DNA of 64,000 bases from JALEFZ01 sp038527485. Its GTDB lineage: Bacteria > Bacteroidota > Bacteroidia > J057. The position numbers were made by a program, and so were the translations under genes. Under the pieces are notes generated by a model. The model searched no databases and had not been told where the DNA came from. It saw only the letters and a list, made by a program, of their open reading frames with translations. The stretch is from contig JBCBFT010000016.1 in NCBI GenBank assembly GCA_038527485.1, positions 26,374 to 90,373 of the forward strand, in the 5' to 3' direction. This document shows, one piece after another, positions 19,396 to 31,000 of this stretch. How positions within the stretch are numbered: the first letter of the stretch is position 1; every line of letters begins with the position of its first letter.

Positions 19396-22300
19396 ATGCT
19401 ACAAGTTACTCGTTCATTCATTGGGATAATACTATTCGTGCTCATAATCATAGGCTCTGTCTTCTCACAAAACTCAGGGATATTTTTTCATGACTTTTCC
19501 CCATTTAATGAACTCTCACAACAGCCAGTCAATTGTATGCTCCAGGATAGTAAAGGCTATTTCTGGATAGGGACCTTTTCAGGTTTATATCGCTACGACG
19601 GCTTAGAACTTACGCATTTTGTCCATAAAGCAGAAGATACCCATTCTCTACTCAATAATAATGTAACTGACTTGGTAGAAGATACTTATGGTCAGATTTG
19701 GATCAATTGTGAGTCTGGATTAAGTGTTTACATTCCCAAAGAAGGAAAGTTTTATTCGTGGCTAGACGAGAACTCCAAAGATTTATATAAGTCTCAAAGA
19801 GGGACTGTTTTGTCTGTGGCTAAGTCTGGCAATGAGATAGAAGAGATCATCCCTTTTGCGTCTCAAAAAGCAGAGCTCAATAAGCGATACTTGATTAAGC
19901 GCCAAGGAATTGAACAAATTCCACAGACTTTTCGGTTCAAAAAATGTGTAGAAGATCATCTAGGAAGACTTTGGATAGGATGTAATAAGGGACTTTTGTT
20001 GTTTGATGCTTCAGGCCAATTTAAACGCGTCAAAAGATCCGCTAATATTTACAGCCTCGCATTATCCCCTGATCAACGAACACTTTGGGCGGGATTTGGA
20101 AGACCTTTTATTGCTGCCTTATCCCTTTCAAATGTGGATGGTAAGGATTGGGACTGGAGTCAGAAAATTTCCTATTCAAAGGATCCACGCATCATTTCAA
20201 GTGATTTATTGATCGATCATAATCAAATTATATGGATAGCGACAACCAGTGGTCTTTTTAAAGTTCATCCAGATAAAGAAGCTCTTGAGACAAAAATTAC
20301 GCACTATCAGGCAGATGAAACAAGAGTAGGGGCCTTATCTAACAATCGAATGAGGTGCATATACCAAGATGATCACCAAAATATCTGGTTCTGTACGATC
20401 CAAGGAATCAAACAGGTCAGGGAAAAACCCTTTGTATGGGAGTATATCAAATTGGCGTCAGAAGATTATACACCTCTTCACCAGGATATTAATTCAGTTT
20501 ATGAAGACAAGCAAAAAAGACTGTGGGTAGGGACTACCAATGATGGTCTTTTTTGTAGACGGAATCCTCAGGAGCCATTTGTAAAAATCCCTTTTTCTCA
20601 AAGTAAATGTGGGGAAATCACATCTACTCAAGGAGGGGATCTCTTAGTCGGTATGGAACATACGGTCTGGGTTTTACCTGCTCAAATGAGCCTGGAAGAG
20701 GCCATGGATTTGAACAACTGGAAATTGATTAGCCAAGAGAAACAGGCTGTAAAAACGATTTTGGAAGTCAATCCTGGTATTTTGTGGTTAGGGTTATGGA
20801 GAGATGGCATATCCGTCCGCTCCCTTCATGACGGCAAACTATTTGAATCCCCTCTCCAGGAAAAAGAAGATCAAAACCCGGAATTTCATGTAGAGGTACT
20901 TTTGAAAGATCATAGGGAACAAGTATGGGTAGGAACAAGGGGATATGGATTGTATCGCATGAGTACAGACGGCAAAATTCTTCAGTTTTATGATCTAGGT
21001 GCCAAAGAAGGAGATATAGCTTATGGAGTATTGAGTTTGTACGAGGATCATCAAGGTGATATTTGGGTAGCTACACGAGGTGGAAGCTTATTCCATTTTC
21101 CAGCAGGACAAAATGAGATTAGACGATTTAGCCAAGAAGATGGTCTTCCCTCAAATACAGTATGTGGAATTTTAGAAGATTCATTTAACAGATTGTGGGT
21201 AAGTACAGAAAATGGCTTGGCCATGATGCTACCAGAAGAGTCCATTCCCTTCATTTCATTTGGTACCAATGATGGCTTATTGAATTCCCATTTTAATTTT
21301 AATGCAATTGCCCAAGCCCATGACGGACATTTGTATGTGGGGTCAACCAATGGACTCTATTTGCTGAGGCCGAATAAACCTTCTGAAATACCTCAAATTT
21401 CTAAAATGATGATCAACCAAATTCAGGTGATCAGGAGAGAAAAATCTGATGGGCCATTTTCTAATACCAACCTCAATTTAGAACAACGCATTCATAAAAG
21501 AACACTTGATTTGACTTATGAGGAACGTTCCTTTGATATTCATTTTACTACTTTAGACTTTACGGCACCTCAGAAAGTCAAATACGCATACCGTCTGGCT
21601 GGACATGAATCTTCTTGGAATTACATCACCAATGGGCAAAGCTTTGCTCGCTACGTAGACGTCCCCTCGGGTCAATATCAATTTGAGCTGAGGAGTTCAG
21701 ATAGTCATGGAAGGTGGAGTGATCAGGTGCTTTCCTTATCTATTGCAATTGAACAGCCAATCTGGCTACAAGGTCAAGCCATCCTGATTTATTTTTTATT
21801 AGGTATTTGCTTAATACTAGGTATTTGGAGCCTTGTCATTAGATGGGAAGACCTAAAGCTCCGGTTGAAAATGGTTTCGCAGGAGAAAGCTCACCAAAAC
21901 TCCAACATTTCCTATTTCTCAGATATTTCACACGAGATCCGTAATCGTCTTACGATGATTATGGGGCCATTAGAAAATGTAATTTCATCGAGTAATGGAG
22001 ATGTAGCCCTGGATACACTCCAACGAATTTACCAGAATGCTAAAAGATTAAAAAGGCTCACAGATGAAATCATGAACTTCCGCAAAGGAGAAATGGGTGC
22101 TTTTCACCTAAAAGTAGGTCGAGGAGATATCAGACAGTTCCTGAACCGTATCAAAAGGGATATGGATGAAGTCGCCAAGATCCGAAACGTGGATTTTGAA
22201 CTTCAGGCAGAAGAGGAAGAAATTTTGGCTTGGTTCGACCAGCAAATCATCGAAATCATCGTCTTAAACCTGCTGAGTAACTCCTTTAAATACACGGCTG

Positions 22301-23496
22301 AACATGGCAAGGTTCGCATGGAAATCAAAACAGAATGGCTGAAAGAAAATCAAATTCCCAACTGGGAGCTTCAGCAAGGTGAATACGTGTGTTTCAAAGT
22401 CATTGACAATGGGGAGGGAATTCCAGAAGATGCCATCGATCAAATATTTGAACCATTCTACCAAAGCGCGATCTCTAAAACGACACTCACTGAAGGGAGT
22501 GGATTAGGTCTTGATCTGGTGGTAAGGCTTGTTCAACTCCATCATGGAGCCATCTCAGCTGAAAGTAAACATGGTGAAAAGACCTTGGTCACATGTTGGA
22601 TTCCCCGTGATCAGGAGATGTATCAGGCGGAAGAACTTCAGCTTATGCCTCCTACAAGCACCAAACAGGAATCTTTTTTCCCAGTAGTGAAACAACAGGA
22701 GAAATTTCCCAATAAGCCCATGTTATTAATTGCAGAGGATGATGTTGAATTAAGGCGAATGCTCTCCAAAGCATTGCAGAGCGAGTACCGTATACTACAA
22801 GCAAAGAATGGCTTGGAAGGATTCGAATTGGCACAGGAATATGAGCCTGATTTTATCCTAAGTGATCTGATCATGCCTGAAGTAGATGGTTTAGGATTTT
22901 TACAAAAAGTACGGGCTCATCAATCCTTGATGGACATTCCTTTTGTGATCTTGACTGCACGCTATTCCGAAACACAAAAGTTGGCTTGTATTCAATCTCA
23001 GGCAGATGACTTCATAGAAAAACCTTTTCGAATGGAATTTTTGAAATGGAGAATTCGAAATCTTCTGAAAACCAGGGAACAGTTACGAAAAAAATACAGC
23101 CGAATAGGAATGGCTGAGCCTAAAGAGATTCAATATGTATCTACTGAGGATCAATTCATTCAACGTGTAGCTGAACTCATGGAAAAACATATTTCATCCT
23201 CATGGCTGAGTGTTGAGTTCTTGGCCTCCGAAATGAGCATGAGTAGAGCAACTTTTTATAGAAGAATGGAGGAAATCATGCATGATTCTCCCTCAAACTT
23301 TATCAAACAATTTCGGCTAAAGCGTGCCACACAATTACTACAACAAAAACGATTTAATATTTCTGAAGTATCTCACCAAACAGGCTTTAAAAATCCTAGA
23401 TATTTCAGCAAATGCTTCCAAAAAGAATATGGAGTTTCGCCTTCTGTTTACCTTAAGCAATTGGGGAAAACTGAAAAGGCAACGGCTAAGGCTTAA
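19396..23496 (+). CDS. Hybrid two-component system regulator (HTCS) of the polysaccharide locus
   Basis: A 1366-residue one-protein sensor and transcription regulator. After a signal peptide come periplasmic two-bladed-propeller repeats (about 30-680; repeated GYFWIGTFSGLYRYD, LWIGCNKGLLLFD and IWVATRGGSLFHF type units), a Y_Y_Y domain (about 700-785), a membrane helix (about 790-815), a HisKA domain with phospho-acceptor H846 in SHEIRNRLT, an HATPase domain (NLLSNSFKYT, DNGEGIPEDA, GSGLGLDLV), a receiver domain with phospho-acceptor D1157 in LSDLIMPEVDG, and an AraC-type helix-turn-helix (about 1265-1360). It probably binds an oligosaccharide in the periplasm and activates the susCD operon and nearby genes. 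It is a single gene with about 240 bp of AT-rich upstream DNA. The position directly after the susCD-sulfatase operon is standard for such loci. Confidence 0.97.
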   Translation: MLQVTRSFIGIILFVLIIIGSVFSQNSGIFFHDFSPFNELSQQPVNCMLQDSKGYFWIGTFSGLYRYDGLELTHFVHKAEDTHSLLNNNVTDLVEDTYGQIWINCESGLSVYIPKEGKFYSWLDENSKDLYKSQRGTVLSVAKSGNEIEEIIPFASQKAELNKRYLIKRQGIEQIPQTFRFKKCVEDHLGRLWIGCNKGLLLFDASGQFKRVKRSANIYSLALSPDQRTLWAGFGRPFIAALSLSNVDGKDWDWSQKISYSKDPRIISSDLLIDHNQIIWIATTSGLFKVHPDKEALETKITHYQADETRVGALSNNRMRCIYQDDHQNIWFCTIQGIKQVREKPFVWEYIKLASEDYTPLHQDINSVYEDKQKRLWVGTTNDGLFCRRNPQEPFVKIPFSQSKCGEITSTQGGDLLVGMEHTVWVLPAQMSLEEAMDLNNWKLISQEKQAVKTILEVNPGILWLGLWRDGISVRSLHDGKLFESPLQEKEDQNPEFHVEVLLKDHREQVWVGTRGYGLYRMSTDGKILQFYDLGAKEGDIAYGVLSLYEDHQGDIWVATRGGSLFHFPAGQNEIRRFSQEDGLPSNTVCGILEDSFNRLWVSTENGLAMMLPEESIPFISFGTNDGLLNSHFNFNAIAQAHDGHLYVGSTNGLYLLRPNKPSEIPQISKMMINQIQVIRREKSDGPFSNTNLNLEQRIHKRTLDLTYEERSFDIHFTTLDFTAPQKVKYAYRLAGHESSWNYITNGQSFARYVDVPSGQYQFELRSSDSHGRWSDQVLSLSIAIEQPIWLQGQAILIYFLLGICLILGIWSLVIRWEDLKLRLKMVSQEKAHQNSNISYFSDISHEIRNRLTMIMGPLENVISSSNGDVALDTLQRIYQNAKRLKRLTDEIMNFRKGEMGAFHLKVGRGDIRQFLNRIKRDMDEVAKIRNVDFELQAEEEEILAWFDQQIIEIIVLNLLSNSFKYTAEHGKVRMEIKTEWLKENQIPNWELQQGEYVCFKVIDNGEGIPEDAIDQIFEPFYQSAISKTTLTEGSGLGLDLVVRLVQLHHGAISAESKHGEKTLVTCWIPRDQEMYQAEELQLMPPTSTKQESFFPVVKQQEKFPNKPMLLIAEDDVELRRMLSKALQSEYRILQAKNGLEGFELAQEYEPDFILSDLIMPEVDGLGFLQKVRAHQSLMDIPFVILTARYSETQKLACIQSQADDFIEKPFRMEFLKWRIRNLLKTREQLRKKYSRIGMAEPKEIQYVSTEDQFIQRVAELMEKHISSSWLSVEFLASEMSMSRATFYRRMEEIMHDSPSNFIKQFRLKRATQLLQQKRFNISEVSHQTGFKNPRYFSKCFQKEYGVSPSVYLKQLGKTEKATAKA

Positions 23497-23633
23497 CATA
23501 TATTTATTGACATAGGACTTTCAGGTATTTCATTTTTCGAAGATTTGGCCCTCTGCCTATGTCTCTAAGGCATCTAAAAATTGGATCATAACAGAAGCAA
23601 AAGATCCACATTAGAATGGGGCATTTAAATGAT

Positions 23634-23650
23634 CCAGGGTATGGCCCTGG
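23634..23650. terminator. Short hairpin between convergent HTCS and GH-A-like genes
   Basis: CCAGGG (23634-23639) pairs with CCCTGG (23645-23650) around a 5-base loop, followed on the plus strand by a pyrimidine-rich, T-rich stretch. Its position between two convergent genes suggests a terminator, but the stem is only 6 bp. Confidence 0.45.
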
Positions 23651-23671
23651 CTCTTCTTTCATCTTTCAAAA

Positions 23672-26314
23672 TCAAAATTTCAATTGCTGGTGAGGTGCAT
23701 GGCTATAGATAGTCTTGCCATTCGTTTCGACATAGGCCTTGAAGGCGTATTGATGCCCTTCTTTTAATTCTTTTTTAGGAATTTTGACCACAAAATATCC
23801 TTTACTTTTTCCTTCCAGAGATTTGTTTCCCCCATATTGCTGTTCCTCCACAGTCAGATACGAAATATCACTCATGGCAATTCCATAGTCTATATCTCCA
23901 TCTAGCGGAATGTTTTCGAAGTAGGCCCGAATAGTCAAGCCTTCTGGGGTTTTATCGATACTTTTGACTTGAATATCAACTTTTTGATCCCTTCGAATGA
24001 CAGTAGCTATATTGGGATGAAAAGAACTCTCCCCTGCTTTATTATAGGCTAAGATGGTATAGAAAACAGGACCTTCCCATAACTCAACCTCTGAATCTAT
24101 ATACATATCACCCTCTATCTCTTTAGCAATAGTATCCCACTGATGAAGGGTACTTCCTCGAAGAATTTTGTATTTGACATTTGGATGGATAGAATCCTGA
24201 ACAATCCAGTGTAGCTCCACCTGTCCATCTACATTTTCAAAAGCTGTAATATTACGCGGTAAGATAGGAAGGTCTGAATGCGGAATGAGTCTGCTGGGAG
24301 TTGAAAAAGTGCTCTCCCCCAATCCATTGTAAGCAGCTACTGCACATTCATAGGGCGCTTCCCAATCAAGCTCCTCTACCCGATAACCAAAAGTTGCTTT
24401 GGCATCATAGTACCTAATGTCACCTGAACGTACATTTTTTACTCGGACTCTATAGCCTGTCGCATCTGCTACACTCCGCCACATTAAGGTAGCTGTCTGT
24501 TCCCTCGTGGCTGTCTGAAAAAACTCAGGTTGTTCAGGAACTTCCAATTTAAGGGTAACAGGAAGAGACATTTCACTATGCAAATGTCTTATTTGAACAC
24601 CTACCTGAAAAGTATAGCATTTCCCTGCTTCTAATCCCTCGATATGAGTTTGGTTTTTCTCAGAATGATCCATCCATTTTACTTGATCCAAATGATCAGG
24701 ATTTTCCCCATATCTTACTTGATATTGACATCCTTTGGGACCCTTCCACCATTTGAGAAAAACCTGATTCTTCCCACTTACCTCTGCTTTGAAAATCCTG
24801 CTTGGGATTGGCTGAATCTGCCTACCGTGTTCCCATGATAAAATCATAACTGAAAAAGGAGGTAGGATAATATGAGGGTCTTGAAAAGAGATGGGTTGAA
24901 TCTCAAAATTCTGATCGCGTGCATCTTCTGAGGATATAAGTTGCCCTTTGAGTTCCTTACTCAGTAAAGCTCCATTAAGATTCAGCTCTATTTTGGGGGC
25001 TTGAGCGGATCGATTGGTCATGACTAGCCAATCTTTATCCTTGGTCCCTCGAAATGCCATAGCATATAATCCTTCTTCCAGTCGGTCTTTTAAGCCTGGA
25101 ACTTTAACGCCATGTTCAATCTTAACGGGCCAGATATAATTACTCTCTGAGGTGACTTGATGAATAAGTCGCATCGCTTTGCCTTCATTATTCAATATCA
25201 CTCCTGTAGGTATGCTATCTGTTTCAATGTCTTGATTTTCTTTAAAAGCTTTTAGAACAGTCCTAATGTGAGGATTTGCAGGCTGTGCATTGCTACTTAT
25301 TTCATGAGAACCTATGAACCATGCATTTGGATGAGCTAGTTGACGAAGGGTATATTCTGCTACATACACTCCTGAATAAATGCCACTTACCGCTCGATTC
25401 CACACCCCAAACTCTGTGATTAAAAGAGGTGCTCCTTCCCATGTATAGTTTTCAATTTGATCCATGGCAGCTTCTGATGTTACCTGTACAAGGCGGGTAT
25501 TTGCACGCCTGTAAGCTGATTCAAAAGATTCCTTTCCACCGATATGGGGAGCGTAGGAGTGTTTGGAAAAGACATTCCAATACCTACCTTCCTTTTCCTG
25601 GTATTTGTGAATTTCCTTCATGAATCCCCAAATACCATCCCATGTATAATTGAGGGCTAATTTGGCTTCAGGATCTATTTTTCGAATGGCGTCTGCATAA
25701 GGCTTCATTTTACGTGCATAATCATAGCCATCATTCCACCAATACCGATTTCGATGGGGTACATAGAAGTAAGGCTCATTGCAAAACTGATAGCCCTCCA
25801 CGATTATATGATGGTTTTTGCAAAACCTTGCCATTTCTTGTGCGACCTCTGGTGATTCTGTAAAGCCATTGATCGTGATCACCAATTTGCCATTGACTCT
25901 TCCTAGTATCTGGTATAGATCATAGACCCTGTGAGGGCCTTTCACTTTGGTGAATTTATACCCTTTAAGATATTGTTTTTGATGGTCCATCATCCATGCA
26001 TAATCGTAATCATATAGGCCCGTAGCTGAATTAAAAGCGTCTCCCATGGTTCCGCTGAAATACCTAAGCCAACCAGGTTTGAGTGTATCTACTGCTTGAA
26101 TGAAATCAGGATGGGTATAATTCCAAATTTTGTCTGCAATTCGAACATTATATCCACTGGCTCCCACCTCGATGGGATGTCCCTCATTGGTCAAAATATC
26201 AAGGGTAACCTTTGAGGAAGATTGTCCATGGGATCTTATGGAGAGCAATACAATCAAAATGGGCATGAACACTTGCCATGGATAAGGATGAATGGAACAC
26301 AAGAAAAGCCGCAT
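23672..26314 (-). CDS. Clan GH-A-like glycoside hydrolase with FnIII repeats, paralogue of the 6931 gene
   Basis: An 880-residue exported protein (signal peptide to about RSHGQ). Its catalytic barrel (about 35-510) starts almost at once and matches the core of the 6931-10323 protein: both have a GxNVRI segment, GWLRYFSGT, a GDAxN segment, CNEPYF and ITE. Candidate acid/base is E180 in CNEPYFYV and nucleophile is E301 in ITEFGVWN. Three fibronectin III repeats follow (about 510-785) and then an extra C-terminal beta domain. It lacks the N-terminal CBM-like and FIVAR modules of its paralogue and lacks a T9SS sorting domain, so it is probably periplasmic rather than extracellular. It may act on products of the larger enzyme. 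The gene converges with the HTCS gene and is divergent from the sulfatase at 26522. Family not assignable by eye. Confidence 0.82.
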   Translation of the reverse strand: MRLFLCSIHPYPWQVFMPILIVLLSIRSHGQSSSKVTLDILTNEGHPIEVGASGYNVRIADKIWNYTHPDFIQAVDTLKPGWLRYFSGTMGDAFNSATGLYDYDYAWMMDHQKQYLKGYKFTKVKGPHRVYDLYQILGRVNGKLVITINGFTESPEVAQEMARFCKNHHIIVEGYQFCNEPYFYVPHRNRYWWNDGYDYARKMKPYADAIRKIDPEAKLALNYTWDGIWGFMKEIHKYQEKEGRYWNVFSKHSYAPHIGGKESFESAYRRANTRLVQVTSEAAMDQIENYTWEGAPLLITEFGVWNRAVSGIYSGVYVAEYTLRQLAHPNAWFIGSHEISSNAQPANPHIRTVLKAFKENQDIETDSIPTGVILNNEGKAMRLIHQVTSESNYIWPVKIEHGVKVPGLKDRLEEGLYAMAFRGTKDKDWLVMTNRSAQAPKIELNLNGALLSKELKGQLISSEDARDQNFEIQPISFQDPHIILPPFSVMILSWEHGRQIQPIPSRIFKAEVSGKNQVFLKWWKGPKGCQYQVRYGENPDHLDQVKWMDHSEKNQTHIEGLEAGKCYTFQVGVQIRHLHSEMSLPVTLKLEVPEQPEFFQTATREQTATLMWRSVADATGYRVRVKNVRSGDIRYYDAKATFGYRVEELDWEAPYECAVAAYNGLGESTFSTPSRLIPHSDLPILPRNITAFENVDGQVELHWIVQDSIHPNVKYKILRGSTLHQWDTIAKEIEGDMYIDSEVELWEGPVFYTILAYNKAGESSFHPNIATVIRRDQKVDIQVKSIDKTPEGLTIRAYFENIPLDGDIDYGIAMSDISYLTVEEQQYGGNKSLEGKSKGYFVVKIPKKELKEGHQYAFKAYVETNGKTIYSHAPHQQLKF

Positions 26315-26521
26315 GAGAGTAATGATATATTTTCATGCTGATATTAGGCATTCTCTTACTCTGTATTCCTGCCTTGAGATACATAGCCTCCCTTTTCGCG
26401 ACAAATTGCCCCCCTCATTCACGGATAGACTTGATAACTTGCCCAAAGGCAGAAAAAGGAAATGAATCTCTAATGGCAAAATCCTCCATTTCGCTCAACT
26501 TTTCAATGTCAACTTACTCAG

Positions 26522-27943
26522 ATGAAACACTTGGTATTTTTTTTACTCAGTATCTTAGCTGGAATCATCCATGATTTTCCTAGGGTTGAAAAGGAGCGGA
26601 AACCCAATATCATCGTTTTTCTGGTTGATGATTTAGGCTGGAAAGATCTTTCTTGTTACGGAAGTAGCTTCTACCAGACACCTCACGTAGATCGGCTGGC
26701 AAGTGAAGGATTGGTATTCACCAATGCTTATGCGTCATGTACAGTTTGCTCTCCCACAAGAGCTTCGATCATGAGTGGTCAATCTCCCGCAAGACTTCAT
26801 CTTACAGACTGGATTAAGGGATATAAACTTAAAAATAAACCACTACTTTCTCCTAGATGGACCCCATTTCTTACCTTAGAAACCAAGACTGTGGCAGAAT
26901 ATCTAAAGGAATCTGGTTATCAAACAGCCCATGTAGGTAAGTGGCATTTAGGAGAAGAGGAAAAATACGAACCCCAACATCAAGGATTTGATGTGAACAT
27001 TGCAGGTTATAAAAAAGGTCAACCTCCATCCTATTTTTTCCCTTATAAGAGGAAAAATTGGAAGCCTATTCCATACCTTGAAGGAGGACAAGAAGGAGAA
27101 TACCTCACATACCGCCTGACTGAAGAGGCCAATAATTTTATCAGGTATTCAAGCCAGAAAGACAGCCCCTTTTTCTTATATCTATCTCACTACACCGTTC
27201 ATACCCCTTTACAAGCTCCCGATTCTTTGATCGAATACTATGAGGAGCGAGTAGATATACAAGCCCAACAAAAGAATGCCACATATGCCAGTATGGTTCA
27301 CAGTATGGATCAAAGTTTAGGACGCGTGAGAGCAGTTTTGGACTCCTTGGATGAATGGGAAAATACGATGCTAATTTTCGCGAGTGATAATGGAGGTTTA
27401 AGTGGTGCGAGCAAACACAATGGCCCGACAAGTAATGCTCCATTAAGGGAAGGCAAAGGGACCGCTTACGAAGGCGGCATCCGGACCCCGTTGATCATTC
27501 ATTATCCAGGCAAATATTCAGAAGGAAAAACGACAAGTACGTTTGCCATCAGTATGGATATCTTTTATACTGTCTTAGATGTAGCAGGGATAAAACAAGA
27601 CTCAAATAATAAAGATGGCCTCTCTCTTCTTTCACTTAAAGATTCCGCTTTCCAAAATTTGAGCAATCGATCGCTTTTTTGGCATTACCCTCATTACCAC
27701 GTAAGAGGAGCTACTCCATATAGTGCCATACGTAATGGGGATTATAAGTTGATTGAATTTTATGAAGACAGGCATCTAGAATTGTACAATCTTGCCAATG
27801 ACATAGGTGAGCAAAAAGATTTATCTCAAGAATTACCTACAGTAAGGAAGCGGCTTTACAGAGAATTGAATAAATGGAAAAAAGCAGTTGATGCACAGCC
27901 TCCTTTGGTAAATCCTGCTTATCAAGCGAAAGTAAAAAAATAG
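26522..27943 (+). CDS. Sulfatase (family S1)
   Basis: A 473-residue exported sulfatase with a short signal peptide. The metal-binding motif is LVDDLGWKDLSCYG. The formylglycine precursor is C76 in CSPTRASIMSG, with Thr rather than Ser at the fourth position of the motif, which is tolerated in the family. Other landmarks are VGKWHLGEE, FASDNGG, LREGKGTAYEGGIRTP and LFWHYPHY near the C-terminus. The segment order resembles the arylsulfatase A/iduronate-type layout also seen in the sulfatase at 34533. It is divergently arranged with the 23672-26314 glycoside hydrolase and followed by a hairpin. Substrate not readable. Confidence 0.95.
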   Translation: MKHLVFFLLSILAGIIHDFPRVEKERKPNIIVFLVDDLGWKDLSCYGSSFYQTPHVDRLASEGLVFTNAYASCTVCSPTRASIMSGQSPARLHLTDWIKGYKLKNKPLLSPRWTPFLTLETKTVAEYLKESGYQTAHVGKWHLGEEEKYEPQHQGFDVNIAGYKKGQPPSYFFPYKRKNWKPIPYLEGGQEGEYLTYRLTEEANNFIRYSSQKDSPFFLYLSHYTVHTPLQAPDSLIEYYEERVDIQAQQKNATYASMVHSMDQSLGRVRAVLDSLDEWENTMLIFASDNGGLSGASKHNGPTSNAPLREGKGTAYEGGIRTPLIIHYPGKYSEGKTTSTFAISMDIFYTVLDVAGIKQDSNNKDGLSLLSLKDSAFQNLSNRSLFWHYPHYHVRGATPYSAIRNGDYKLIEFYEDRHLELYNLANDIGEQKDLSQELPTVRKRLYRELNKWKKAVDAQPPLVNPAYQAKVKK

Positions 27944-27966
27944 CTCCCCAGTTTGGGGAGCTTGTT
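27943..27966. terminator. Terminator hairpin between sulfatase and ELWxxDGT gene
   Basis: GCTCCCC (27943-27949) pairs perfectly with GGGGAGC (27955-27961) around AGTTT. It starts at the sulfatase stop codon and lies between two convergent genes. The T-run after it (TTGTT) is short. Confidence 0.65.
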
Positions 27967-28012
27967 CAAAACCTAAACCTATAAGAAATCTTAATTCTTT
28001 TTATCCAACCAT

Positions 28013-31000
28013 TTATCTCTTTTGAATTTTCCAACTAGCAGATCCCTGCTCAGTCAATACGCTCAAAATGTACATACCAGAAGTAATGTCACTCAGGTTA
28101 ATATGGACCTCTTGCGTTTCAAAGCTTCCTTCCTGAATGATTCTCCCTTGTAAATCGAGTACTTGATAGGACTTACTTCGTGGAAGTGGAATCTTCAAAT
28201 TGAAAGCATCTAGGAATGGGTTAGGCACTATTTCTACCTGTTCTAGAATTGAGGGATCTAGACTCACTACTTCCAAAATGTTGATCTGGATATCTGCTGT
28301 ATCAGCCAACTCTCCATCACTTAAGGTCACGCTTATGTTGTAGACTGAGGTAAGATCAAAATCAAAACTACCTCCTGGGGCAACTTCTATTACCCCTGTA
28401 CCATTGCCAATGGTGAAGTTTCCATCGCTGTTACCCGCAATGATTTGGAAGGAGAGGGGATCATTTTCACCATCCTCCCCTTCAACTGTTCCTACCACGG
28501 TTCCAGGTATCGCATCCTCTAGTAGATCAAATGGACCAATAGAAGTTTGAATAAATATAGGAGCTGTGTTAGGCGCAAAAACGTCAATCGTTGCTATGGA
28601 TGTATCAAATGCTACTCCATCCGAGACCTCTATTTCAAGCATATATTGAGGTTTGTTGTCAGCATCCAGAGTCGCACCCGTAGCTACCGTGATTTCTCCT
28701 GTAGAAACATTGAGTTCAAAATCATTGTCGGTATTTCCACTCAAGAGTGCGAAGCTCAACATTTGTCCTTCCGGGTCATTGGCAGTCATGCTTCCAACAG
28801 AAGTTCCGGGAGCTGATTGGTCACTCAATGTAAAGGAAACATCATCAATGGTAGGCGCAAGATTAGGGACACTTCCAGGAATGGTGACACGGTATACAGT
28901 ACCCATCGTATCACCAAAGTAGACAAATTGATCCGTTGCCGCTAGAAATTGTTGTCCTGGCCCATAAGGGACATAGTTTATGCGCGTATCAAGTAGAATC
29001 ACACTTCCTGGATTCCCATCTGTATAGTAAAGAAGATCATTTGTCCCGTCATTGGCGACAAAAACAAAGCCGTCACCTGCGGCAGTGAAAAGACGAGGAT
29101 TACTACTTCCAGCAGGATTGACATTGCTCAACATCTGGGTATTAGAACCATCTGTAATCCAAGGTTCACGATCACCTGTGCCATCCACCGCTGAAAAAAT
29201 AACCCTTCCATTATGTACAGTCATATCTGCGATGGAATCATTGCCATTAGGATTGATATCGATCAACAACTGGGTCCCATTAGCTGTCCCATCTGTCATC
29301 CAAAGATCTTGACCATTTCCTGTATCTGCGCCAAAGTATGCACTGTCACCCATGCTGACCAATCCTGTCAGGCCAAGGTTGATACCTCCGTTGGGATTGA
29401 GGTTAGAAATCTGCTGCGAATTTATCCCGTCTGTAATCCAGAGTTCTACATCACTCGTATCACTATAAGCTGGGAATATCGCTTGCCCACTTACCAGGCT
29501 TACAGGAAGTGGTAGACGATTGGCAGGATCTGCTACCCCATTTGCATAGGCTCCATCCCCAGTACCACTGAGATTACCAAGCAAACTCACTGTACTATCG
29601 CTCAAGCGATAAAGAAAATATTCATAACCATCTGTCCCATTGCTTCCTCTGTACAGGGCAAACTCATTACCCGTTGGACCTACAGGTGTCACAGCGACAT
29701 CATAGACGGCAGGGAAGTTTCCTCCAATGAACTCATCATTCCCTGAATTTTCATCTGCTGCCAATGAAAAGCCTGCAAGATCTCTGGAAGGACCTATGCG
29801 CAAAAGTTTCATTCTCCCTTGATTGCTACTTCCTGGAATTTTTCCTACCAGAAAAATAGAATTACCTACTGCTTGATAATGCGCTCCGTACACCCATGGA
29901 TTTCCTCCATAATCAATTTGATAGAAATCTTCGGCACTACCTGGAACTACCCATTGGACATTTCTATTTTGGTTGAGAGAGGCGTTTCGAGAAGCACAAA
30001 AATATAGGGTATCCTGTATCATGCGTCCATAGTTCAGGATATTTCGTCCGGGGATGATACTATCGGTTTCAAAGCGATTGAGGTCATAGAAAACAACATC
30101 TTGCTGGGCATCCCCATTGAAATAATACAGGGATTGATCGTCACTCCCTACGTAGAGCCCATTTTGGTATTGATTATTATTGTTCCCTGATCCTGTGATT
30201 GTACCTGTGAATGGAAGGGCTTGAGGAGATGAAGGAAAAGCTTCAAAAAGGTCAATGGTAATTTCAGCTGTATCCGTTAAAGCTCCATCAGAGATTTCTA
30301 CTCCCAGGATATAGGAAGGTGTGGTCATAATATCAAACATAGCTCCCATTGCTACCGTCAACTCTCCATTGGATGCTTCCAATACAAAGTTCCCAGCTCC
30401 ATTTCCACTTACTATGGAATAACTGAGTGGACTCCCTTCGGGATCTTGTCCAGTAAGGGTATCAATCACAAATTCCCCACTTACACTATCCAAAATCAAA
30501 TAGTTGGCATCTGCCAGGTTGGGGGCCTGGTTGGGACCAGTAGGAATGGCTGCCTGGAATATTGTTCCATTCACATCTGCAAAATATACATTTGTCGATG
30601 AGGCTGCGACAAACTTTACATTCTCTAAATAAGGCGTGTAAATGCTTCGGTTGTCAAGCTGTAGGGTATTGGCAGAGGTACCATCTGTAAAAAAGATCCT
30701 CGCATCCGTCCCATTATCTGCTACAAAAATAAACCCTCCATTAACGGCCATGATTCGACGGGGATTACTGGTACCGTTTGGATTGATATCAGCCAACATC
30801 ATGGTTCCTCCGGGCGTTCCATCCGTGACCCACGGCTCATTGCCATCGGTTCCATTGTCAGCTGAAAACAAAACCAGTCCCATGGTATCATTTACAGCCA
30901 TAGAACGAATAGAATCATCTCCTGCGGCATTGATGTCAGCAATCATCATCGCACTTACTCCATCTGTCTGCCAAAGGTCTAATCCATTTCCAGAATTCGC

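Noticed and set aside
26335..26574. Possible small membrane protein upstream of the sulfatase at 26522
   Set aside because: It runs into the sulfatase start in another frame, has no neighbour support and no conserved features.
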